Shown here in pieces: positions 28,567 through 37,040 of a DNA stretch of 37,040 nucleotides (its first letter is position 1; each line of letters opens with the position of its first letter). The DNA is from Fomitopsis serialis (lineage: Eukaryota; Basidiomycota; Agaricomycetes; Polyporales; Fomitopsidaceae), in assembly GCF_022376445.1 (NCBI RefSeq), contig NW_025955343.1, positions 1 through 37,040 on the forward strand. Reading direction: 5' to 3'. Both the position numbers and the translations under genes were made by a program. The notes beneath the pieces were generated by a model. The model made no database searches. It was not told the origin of the DNA and was given only the letters and a program-made list of their open reading frames with translations.

Positions 28567-31500
28567 TCACCCGCCCTGTGGCGACGGAGTGAGGTACAGC
28601 GGGTTCCGTCGGGCATCGGGTTGGGCGCCAATCGCATTCATGCGATCGCGTGCCACTCGCCGTTCCAACGTATCTTGTGACGCGTCTAACAACTGACTCG
28701 CCGAGTCTGCAACTAGTACAAGCTCGGGGTCTAGCAGCGTGTCTAAATCCGGCGTGGGGATGTGTGGCAGGGCACGCATCCCGTGTCGGTCACCGGGAAC
28801 ATCACCGGCAAGGGAGAGCTCAAGCTCTTCCGAATCATCACGCAAGAGACCACCCTCAGCGTTGAAGGCCTCCCACGTGTTGAATAACTCGAGCGCAAAA
28901 CACTCACATTTGGCATCGATGGTCTCAATGAACTTTTCGACCTCTTTGTCTGATACGCTGACATATTGCGGGGGTTTACCCATATGGTTCAGCACTTCTT
29001 TCCACTTCCGTTGTTTCCAGACGGTGTGGGCGTTAAGCCTGGCCCAAGCCATTGTGCGCTTGGAGCCGGCAGCATGGTCGTCCTTGCATTTCGCAAGAAT
29101 TTCGGTCCATTCGAAGGACCCGACCCATGGGTTCAACTTCAAAAAGTCAAGAACATCAGACGGCTTCCAAGTGCGTTGGAACCGTGAGTAATAAGTGTCC
29201 TTCTTTGTTTGGTGCCACCCGAAGGGACCAATGAAGGGACTATGAGAATGCTTTTTGACGCGAAGCCAAAGAGGACATTCGAAGAGCATATGGTCACGGG
29301 TTTCCTTATGGCCACCCTGACCGCATATGCAATATGCGTTCCCATCTCCAAGGAGATTGAAGCGCTCTCTGAACTCCCCGCAAGGGAAATGATTGGTGAT
29401 AACACGACAGAAGCGAGCAGCGTCTGCGTTGTTACCCCATTCGGACAACCCCTTCCTGAAGATAAAGGTACGGTTGCGAACATTGGTGGGCGTCAATTCC
29501 TTGTGCCACCAGAATTTCTTGCCTAAATAGGCATTAGGTCGCGCAACAATGGACGGGTCTGGAATACCCGCCACGTTGACCCGCTGCACATGTCTGGATG
29601 CTTGTAAAGCTCTGCCCATGAATGAAGCATTTCCTTCCGAATTTGTTGGAGTCGGAAGGCAAATGAGGTGTGCGAGGATACAGGGAGCCTCGCATTTCCG
29701 TGATATCCGAAGCCATTTGATCGACTTCTTCATTCCACGTTATGCCCACATGAGATGGGCTCCACAGGAAGATGATTTTGCGACGCTTGGGGCCATCACA
29801 CATCCGCTTCAATGATAGGTTAGCCTTGATTCCGACCAATTGACTTGGTCCGTCTCCAGGCTTAATGATGCGCCGCAAGTTTGATATACTATCACTTGCC
29901 AGCACAATGGTGTCGTCCTCGTCCTTGATTAAGGTTTCGAGAACTTCTAGCCCTTTTGCCGAGGCCATGACCTCGGCGTCAAAGCTCGTTGAACGGCCTG
30001 CATTAAATGCACCCCCTTCTACCTTTCTGGATTGACGTGTGATGACATACGCCGATCCAGTTCGTACACAGTCAAGATCACCGTTTTCTGTGACTGCAGA
30101 CCCGTCGGTCCACACCACTACCGTGTTTGGATTGGCCTCAAGGCGATTAACCTTGGGTGTCCAAACGTTTTTAACCCAGTCTTTGAAGGCCTGGGAAATT
30201 TTTCCATCTTTGTCCTTTTTCCTTGGACCGACGTCAATGTCTTCTCGATGCTTGTCTCTTTTGCCAAGCTGGAAGAACATATGGGTGATGCGATTCTCGT
30301 CATCAATGTCGACGAGCCGATCCCCCGGTCTGGCTAGATCGCTAAGGAGCGAAAACTCCTCGTTCGATGCTAGCCCCATGTTGCCAAGGCCCTCAATGGG
30401 GTCTTGGCAGACTTGCGCTTCCCTTCTGGGAAGGGATGCTCGACATTGGTGGAGTTGGTCATCCACTTGTTACCGAGGATTGCCCTTGTAGGGTGTCCCT
30501 CGTGTAGTTTCCTGAATCGGAGCGCGTAGCGGTCCATGTATCGGGTAATATTAACCATCACCGGCACTAGTCCGGCTAAAGTTTCCATTGCTCCGATGGG
30601 CGTGGTGCGGAAGCACCCCGTGATCCATCGGCAGCTCTGGATTGAGCGGTCTGCATTTCTTTGCCGATCCACTTAATCCCTTTCCACTTTGGTTTCCACC
30701 AAAGTTGGGCGCCGTAGCACATGAGAGGAATCACATGTGCAATGTACAGCTGGCGTTTCTGTGCAGGAGTGAACCCGCGCACAGAGTTCCCAGCATCGAT
30801 ATCGAAGATACCGTGCTAGCAGCTTTACTCGCATAAAATTGACATGCGATCGGAACGACAACTTGGGATCCAACCAGAACCCAAGATATCGCATGTTGCC
30901 GGTCGGCACCAAGCTGACCGGCTGATCATTAATATGTACCACGAGGTCTGGACCGAAGGTCGATCCACACGCCACGGTGCACGTTTTTTCCAGAAGTGCA
31001 TAAACTCCAATTTGTCCGCTTCCACGCCTAGGCCAAGCCTGACGAGATCACGATGGAGTTGTGGAACATGTTCCGCAAGTACTCACAGTTTAGTTCCACC
31101 TGACTCTTGCCGAAACCGAAGAGTTCTTCGGTACAGCAACCATAAGTGCTCCGTCATCGACGAAGAACTGAATCGTCCCGTTGCCCGGCAATAGCTCGCA
31201 ACGGATAATGTTTGTGAAGTACGGTGCAATGTACAGCCCCGACTTCACCGGAGAGAGCGCAGACCCCTGTCCCACCCCAAGGGGGGTCAAGGTAGGCTCT
31301 GTAAGCTTCCCATTGAAGAGATATCGTGTGAATCTCCCGTCAAGGTAATCAGCAAAGAATTCGCAGAGATCATCCGCGAATCCTTGCTTCCTCACATCGC
31401 AATCATCATGGTATGATTGATCGAAGGATAGAACTGAGACACATCCAGCAGAAGCAAGATGGCGTCAGGTCCTGGCCCAGGCTTCATGCACAAAGTGCGT

Positions 31501-33521
31501 ACCTGCATTCCCGCATCAACAGTACTGTGTGTATAGTACCACCGAATTGGCATGGGTGTAAGATGCCGTATTTCTGGCCATCAAACTGCATACGCTTGGC
31601 AAGGATCTTTTCAAATAGCTTGCCGAAGACGCTAGGAGGCATATCGGCGATATGCCTTGGCTTTAGAGTAATCCGGCTTGTTGGGCTTCGGAATCACTAC
31701 AGTAATGGAGCGCTTGAACGCGCTCGGGAATTTGTGCATTTTATGCACGCATTGTAGTATGCTTTGAAAAAAGCATACACTTTAGGGCCCCAATGAACAA
31801 CGTCAACGATATTGCCATTGCGGTCCCTGACCTCCTCAATCATGTGGAAAATGCGCTTAGCCCATTCCCAATTAACATGATCTTCACCCCCGACGGACGT
31901 GTTCGACGTGTCTGCCAAGTTCTCTGATATCTCCTCATTGGAGATATCCGGGAATGAGCGCTTCTCAAAGGACCGAAGTTCCTCCAGGATTGACTCATCA
32001 ATTGCCTTCGGGACAGAAGGCGTAAATTGTTCACGGAACTCCTCTTGGAGTTCCGCTTGTGAATTGATCGGCGTGCCGTCAGCGCGCTTAATTTGCGCGC
32101 CGGCGTCAACCGTCTCGGTTTAGCCCAACTCACAAATTAGAGATGAGCTGAGGGTGGGCCTTCGACAGCACGTTGTCAAAGAAGGTGCGCTTCGCGCGGC
32201 GTGATGCCGCTCGAACCCATTTGAGCGTCTGCTTGAGGCGCTGTTGCACATGTTCATGCCACTCATAATAGAGTCGGAATTGCTGGGATTGGTCCCGAGC
32301 GTGTTCCGTGCATGGTGGACCATTGCACGTGAGATTTGCACTGTTTGCGCACTTTTCTGGCGGCCCTGCTTGCATTACTGCATTCAAGGTTCCACCAAGA
32401 TTTGGAGCGTCCGGTTCGGTCAGGTTTGGCCGCTCCAGCTTTCCATTCTGCCGTGATGCCATTGAATAGGTCGTCACCGGTGCGTTCGATTCATCAGCCA
32501 TTTCCCACGAGGTGGGGAGCCGTGATATCAATTTGGCAACAGTCGTACAAAGATGTGCGCCTTGACGCCCGTCCGCTGTATTGTCGCTTCAGGTTCCGGA
32601 GGAGTCCGGAAATAACCGCCCATGTGAGCGGCGAATGGTCGCTCATGTGTTTGGCTTGGGTCTGGACTTGAAGTCCATTACTCATGATCACCCGGTACCA
32701 AAGAAGATCCAAGGTACGCGCTGCATCATGACATTGTTGGATGCCAAGTGGCAGGTCCATCCTCTGATTGCCCACAGAGCTGGAGCTCCGTGGCCAGTCC
32801 CATAGTTCCGCAACTTCGCGCCATGAGGTGGGCGTTCTTGTGGAGACGTGTCCGTTATCCCACGAAGGATGCGGAGATTAAAGTCGCCGACCATCACAGA
32901 GACGGCTGGCAGAGCGTGAGTTACATTCAGCAGTGTTTCACCGCTGCATGTTCTCGCTGTCATTGTACACGTTCAGGACCGAGAAGGCCCGTCCGGCGTG
33001 TTCATTTCTACAAGCAGCGTGTCAGGATGCGACACGGTACCTGTGATCATGTGGGGGCTAGCCCCCTTCCATTTCCGGTTGACATACGTTGCCACCCGGG
33101 ATTTGTTTGACGCGCCGAAGCACGTGAAGTTGCGATGTGCAACGGTATTTTCATACTCGTCGCCATCCTTGGATTTGCTGGACGGTACACTTTTAATATG
33201 ACCCCAGAAAATTTCTTGAACACAGACCACATCATGATCTCTGAACTTTTCTAAGAGCTGATGCGTATTCTCAGCAGACTTCTGTACATTGGCAGAAGCA
33301 AATTGTATACGGTATTGTACACGAGGGACTACAGGATCGTCAACGCGACTCATAGCAGCTACAGGGACAGCCAGTTGAGGGTCTGCCACACGGTCCTCGA
33401 GGAACGCATCAAGCGCCTCTTGGATATTCTCGATCGGGACGTTGAAGTCGCCGTCAGAGTCTGGGGGAAAAGAGCGAGCTGGCTCCCCCTGGTCAGCACG
33501 TGCGTCGGGTGTATTACACAT
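28567..33521 (-). pseudogene. LINE ORF2: endonuclease, reverse transcriptase, RNase H; frameshifted
   Basis: Minus-strand order is as follows. An APE-type endonuclease shows ASANVQKSAENTHQLLEKF, VVCVQEIFWG, VGDFNLRI and DHSPLTW, with the Asn, Glu, GDFN and DH catalytic residues. A reverse transcriptase shows LGVGQGSALSPVKSGLYIAP and the catalytic FVDDG at 31164-31150. An RNase H shows VVWTDGSAV, FDAEVMASAKGLEVLE, LASDSISNLRR and SPSHVGITWNEEVDQMASD, with its D, E, D, D carboxylates. A C-terminal zinc motif is CICGQGGHKETRDHMLFEC. Together they nick the target and copy the element RNA in place. At least eight frame changes split the frame (for example near 32985, 32940, 31400 and 30670), so the copy is inactive as sequenced. 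The catalytic residues themselves are kept. Confidence 0.88.
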
Positions 33522-33538
33522 TTAGGCAACGTACAAAT

Positions 33539-35289
33539 TTAGGATTGATCGACGGGCATGCCCGTGACCTCTTCGATGCGAGCCTCGAGGGTCTCGCCAG
33601 ATCCAGAAGCAACGGCGTCAGCGGCAGCTTTCGCCACGCGCTTAGCCTTAGTTCTGAGGGCGCGAATCGCGTTATCGACGCGCTTCTGTTGGTCGACCAC
33701 CTTTTCGATGCCCTTGACCGCGTTGTCGTACCAAGCCTTCTGCATGTTCCGTTTCCAGAACTTGCAGCGCCGGTCGGACGGACCGTGCCCACTGACTTGA
33801 CAGTTAGGGCAATACTTGTGCTCGTCAGGGCAGAGATCAGGGATCCCGCCCGTCGCGATACGGTGTTCGGCGCAGCACAACGCAGAAGCATTGTGCTCGT
33901 CTTCGTAGTGCGACTCGCCGCATCTCGGGCAGCAAGCGCGGAAGAGCACTGAGCGGCACCATGCCCCAGCGCCAACAGGTCGAGCACGGGGTTTTGCTGT
34001 TAAGCGGCGCCACGATCTCGACATTGTGCCTTGTCAGCACGTCCCGTCCGTTACCGTCACGTTCAGCGAGGAGGACAGGTTTCTTGGTGAGCGCGATAGC
34101 GCGTCTCCCGCTGTGAGCATCACGAATGGCACACACAATGTTGCCTCCTCCGTTTCTGCCTTCCAGCCGAGCGTTCGGCAAGTTGTGGAACGGTATGCAT
34201 GCCTCCACGAAATTGCGGGTGTGCTTATCGACCTTGGCAGCTTCGTTCAGCGTGTTCCAGAAATAATCTGAGCCGCGGTTCTGAAGCGTGTTCCGGGCGT
34301 CCTTGTAACTCCACCTGCAGTCACGTATTGCCATAGACGTGAGCACCGTCTGGTACTCGACCTGAATCCCAACATCATCGTGCGGAATCAGCGCGCGAAG
34401 CTTCTCGGTAACCGCCGCAGTGATCGCCTCGAACTCATCATGGTCAGGACAGTTCACACAAGCGACAAACACGTCCCGATAGCCGGATTGCTTGATGTTA
34501 GCACCGACAGCCTGATTGATCTTCCCTTAGCCTTGAGGGCCAGGTTGAACCAATTGACGAAGTCCTCCGTGCTGATGGGTGTGATGGACTCGGAGAGGGA
34601 CTGGGTGAGATGAATGATGATCGTCTTCGCTCCGTCCTTACTGTTGCCCTGGCGGATATGCGCAGACGGGGGAGGCTTTGGCTTGGGCGCAGTGGCCTGA
34701 GCTGGGGCGACGGGGGGCGCGGCCTTGGCGACCTGTTTCGAGGACGCCGGCGCAGCCGGGACAAGCGCCTGGGAAGCAGCATCAAGCTGAGACAGGGGCT
34801 GGAAAGGGTCCGTGGCAGAGCCAGAACCGAAGAAGGACCGGAATCCCATCCCGAGACGGTGAGCCTGATCGATGGTGAGATCCGGGGCAAGCATACCCAC
34901 AGTGGACGTGTTGCGGATGTCAATCCACTGCTCGCGAGTGGTCGGCACTGGGAAAGTGCTCAACACTTTGGGAGACGAGCCGCGCGCCTTCTTGGAAGAC
35001 GGCTGCTTAATCTCTCCTTCCTCGGCACCGAGTCGGCACCATTATCCTTGGCCGCCCAAGATGCAGTCCGCTTTCACGGGTCCTTCGTCGTGGGCGGTAC
35101 ATCGTCGGCCCAGCTGACCTCCTTCTCCTTCCCCTTGCGGCTGAGAGCGGGTCCACTGGTCGTGGAAGTGTTGGACGCGGCAGCAGCGAAGCCACCGGGT
35201 GTTGAACCGTATAGGCGCCCACCGGGCCGCCGGGTTCCACGGGCCGGATCGCACTGCACGTGCTGATCCGCACTTACCGCATAGAGCAA
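33539..35289 (-). pseudogene. LINE ORF1 (Gag-like nucleic-acid-binding protein), frameshifted
   Basis: Read on the minus strand from ATG 35289: a low-complexity start, KGKEKEVSWADDVPPTTKDP, then a frame change to STFPVPTTREQWIDIRNTST, a Pro/Ala-rich linker and IIIHLTQSLSESITPISTED (RNA-binding-like fold). After another change come FVACVNCPDHDEFEAITAAV, YFWNTLNEAAK and FVEACIPFHNLPNARLEGR. The C-terminus has zinc knuckles: CSTCWRWGHGAAQC (readable after one missing G at 33964-33967), CPRCGESHYEDEH and CPNCQVSGHGPSDRRC, then a coiled, basic tail. ORF1 proteins bind element RNA. Breaks lie near 35075, 35010, 34524-34526 (ccc) and 33964-33967 (cccc). The stop at 33539 precedes the ORF2 ATG (33521) by 17 bases. 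Confidence 0.8.
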
Positions 35290-35293
35290 GTCA

Positions 35294-35475
35294 TGCGTGG
35301 GAATGGACTATACAGTAGTATTAGTCAGCGTCTCTCAGATGTATATAAGACCCACCAGTAGCGTAGCTCTCTCTCCAGTTCTTCCTCACGGAATAACTTG
35401 TGTGCCTCAAGTATACAACCTTCAAGCAGGTAAGTTAGAGCGCGGTCCACTACGTGTGACCTTGTCTGCTCAACA
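35294..35475 (+). repeat. Candidate 5' LTR of a copia element
   Basis: A TATA box (tatataa, 35342-35348) is followed by a pyrimidine-rich leader. The sequence ends in CA just before a primer-binding site at 35476. The TG start is uncertain (35294 or 35298), and the 3' LTR lies outside the window. The length of about 180 bases is normal for fungal copia elements. Confidence 0.55.
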
Positions 35476-35487
35476 GGTTATGAGCCC
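35476..35487 (+). promoter_or_regulatory. Copia primer-binding site, half initiator-tRNA type
   Basis: GGTTATGAGCCC is the reverse complement of the initiator-tRNA(Met) anticodon arm (GGGCTCATAACC), immediately after the LTR end. Drosophila copia is known to prime from a cleaved 5' half of this tRNA. Confidence 0.75.
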
Positions 35488-35764
35488 CGGTCGACGCCTG
35501 AGTACTGCGCCTTAACGGCTGCGACTCGGTGCGCACTGGCTTACCTGCGGCATCGCCCTCACGGGCTTGAAGCCAGGGGGAGACTATGCGCGGAAACACT
35601 GCAGGTCTCAAGCGCGACTCACGTCGCTGCTAAACCCCATGAGGACACTGAGTCCATGTGTGTGGACAGCGCCTTTTGGCTGCAGTCCGTTGTGTGACAG
35701 AGCGCTGACGTCGCCTTCGTCAAGCAGCTCTTCAACGCTTCCCCCGTTCACACAACTCTCACAC
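35488..35764 (+). other. Copia 5' leader between primer-binding site and gag
   Basis: The frame is open but contains no gag motif before the ATG at 35765. It probably serves as an untranslated leader or packaging region. Confidence 0.4.
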
Positions 35765-37040
35765 ATGTCCAACACTCTCCTCAACATGGTCCCTGTCCTG
35801 GACGGCTCCAACTACGCCAAGTGGTCGGAGGCCATGAAGTCCTACCTCCAGAGCCAGGAAGTCTGGTTCATGATCGGACAGACTCTCGGTGAGCGCCCGA
35901 CGCTCGAGGAGGGCGGCAGGAACCGTCAGGAGGTCTTTGCGTGGACCCAGGCGGACGAGAAGGCGCAAGGCATGATACGCCTGCGCCTCAGTCCCTTGGT
36001 CGTTCAAATCGTCAAAGACAACGACTCGGCGAAGGATCTCTGGGACATGCTGTCGACGATGTACAGCAAGCAGAACGCTGCCAACCTCTACGCGTCCTTC
36101 AGGACTGCGACGACAGTGCGCGTTCCTGCTGACCAGCACCCCGCTCCTTTCCTCGCCAAGATCATCGACGCTTGCAAAGCTCGAGGACAACGATCTCAAG
36201 CTCCCCGACGCGCTTCTGGCCATGATGGCCCTGAATGCTTTACCGTCGCGGTACGACAACGTCGTGCAGGTCATGCTGCAAACGACGGACGTCAAGAAGC
36301 TCAAGATCTCGGATGTCCGGCACGCCGCCAATCTCGCCTTTGAGCAAGGCTCGGGCAAGAAGGCGTCTTCTTCGCACGACCGAAGAAGATCTCGGCCGTC
36401 AAGCGAAAGCAAGGCGAGCCGAGCTTCCAGCAGCAGCAGCAGCGCCATGACGGCGGCAGCGGCAGCGGCGAGAAGGCCGACAAGGGCAAGGGCAAGCAGC
36501 GCGGTAAACACAGCGCAAGAAGACCCGTGCCCAGAAGGACGGCGGCCACAGCAACGGCCACGACCACGCCCACATCGCCTCGCAGGCGTCTGTGGCTGGT
36601 CCCTCTACGTCCCACGTCGTGGACATCGCGCCTTCGGGCAGCAAAGTCCGCACCGTCGAAACGCGTGCGCCTGTGCAGAAGCGCCCTATGCGCAACTGCC
36701 AGCGATGGCTGCAACGCGCCCTCAAGTTGGCCGAAGAGGTCGACGTGTCTCCTACGGTCGAGCGCCTCAAAACGCTCACTCAGGTTGTCGACAACTCCGC
36801 ACAGATTGAGGACTACCTCTCTGACGGAGTCGCGTGCATCCAAGCGCGCTCGTCTCTCGACGACGACGACGACGACATGGCCGAGAGGATCGACGAGGTG
36901 AACGCGGGTTACAACTCGTATGACGACGGCACCTGGGCCGAGACCCAGGAACCCCTTAACTGGGGGTCGGACGAGGAGTGGCGAGAATGTCGACGAGGAC
37001 ATCGCGATGGCCGCCGGGCTTGATCTGGACGAGGATGCCA
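35765..37040 (+). CDS. Copia gag, frameshifted and cut by window end
   Basis: The start ATG at 35765 opens a copia-type gag: NMVPVLDGSNYAKWSEAMKS, LQSQEVWFMIGQTLGERP, KAQGMIRLRLSPLVVQIVKD, DLWDMLSTMYSKQNAANLYA. At 36176-36178 (aaa) the frame must change to continue with LEDNDLKLPDALLAMMALNA, LPSRYDNVVQVMLQT and KLKISDVRHAANLAFEQGSG. A Lys/Ser/Gln-rich segment (36370-36540) has further frame uncertainty and includes a (cag)n run. From about 36590 a frame with VAGPSTSHVVDIAPSGSKV and an Asp-rich stretch runs to the window end, with another frame change near 36980. Gag forms the particle that encloses element RNA. Protease, integrase and polymerase lie beyond the window. The family differs from the fragment at 810-3296, since the surviving gag parts do not obviously match. 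Confidence 0.8.

Larger units (their letters stand above)
28475..35289 (-). mobile_element. Tad-like non-LTR retrotransposon (LINE)
   Basis: This minus-strand element has ORF1 with zinc knuckles, ORF2 with endonuclease, reverse transcriptase, RNase H and a C-terminal zinc motif, and a 3' poly(A). The domain order and presence of RNase H fit the Tad clade of fungal LINEs. The 6.8 kb is close to full length. The 5' end is near 35289 and abuts the LTR of the next copia element. Numerous frame changes interrupt both ORFs. Confidence 0.85.

Noticed and set aside
33558..34271. Plus-strand open frames over LINE ORF1
   Set aside because: Antisense to the zinc-knuckle coding sequence, with no motif of their own.
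35759..36511. 250-residue minus-strand open frame
   Set aside because: Exactly antisense to copia gag on the plus strand and rich in Leu/Ala/Arg. A shadow frame.

Overview
The window is eukaryotic and reads as the genome of an Agaricomycete (mushroom-forming basidiomycete). The signs are many short GT..AG introns of about 45-60 bases, glucan synthase and acetate kinase genes of fungal type, a Plavaka transposase, a Tnp2-type CACTA transposase, a DUF6532 gene, a fungal TET/JBP dioxygenase, a Tad-like LINE and copia elements. It is a transposon-rich accessory region. Only the left 5 kb carries recognisable housekeeping genes, and both of those look damaged.

Layout. 1-487: internal piece of a 1,3-beta-glucan synthase (FKS) gene whose 3' end is missing. 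690-3500: a copia gag-protease-integrase fragment (minus strand) held between 20-base inverted repeats. 3573-5056: acetate kinase, minus strand, with a disrupted N-terminus. 5057-7760: gene-poor, with faint minus-strand coding remnants and purine-rich repeats. 7763-11239: Plavaka transposase, minus strand. 11240-12086: divergent intergenic region with three hairpins. 12087-14289: cargo protein of unknown family. 14631-17686: TET/JBP-like 2-oxoglutarate/Fe(II) dioxygenase. 17921-20716: DUF6532 protein. 21061-24593: a second DNA transposase of Tnp2/CACTA type. 24884-24988: a long palindrome. 25259-27547: two intron-containing genes of unknown function. 27770-28180: foldback repeats. 28475-35289: a minus-strand Tad-like LINE with a 25-base poly(A) tail. 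35294-37040: 5' LTR, primer-binding site and gag of a plus-strand copia element that runs off the window.

How it may work together. The most striking unit is 7.7-17.7 kb. A Plavaka transposase is divergently arranged with an unknown protein and an intact-looking TET/JBP oxygenase domain. TET/JBP enzymes oxidise 5-methylcytosine or thymine in DNA, so a transposon carrying one could alter its own methylation or silencing. Linkage of fungal TET/JBP genes with DNA transposons is known in basidiomycetes. The unknown middle protein and the nearby DUF6532 gene are the less described parts. The limits of any such element were not found.

Caveat. Almost every multi-exon gene and retroelement, host and mobile alike, is broken by what looks like the loss of one base, usually in a short homopolymer. 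Either the locus is decaying or the assembly carries uncorrected long-read errors, so pseudogene calls here are provisional.
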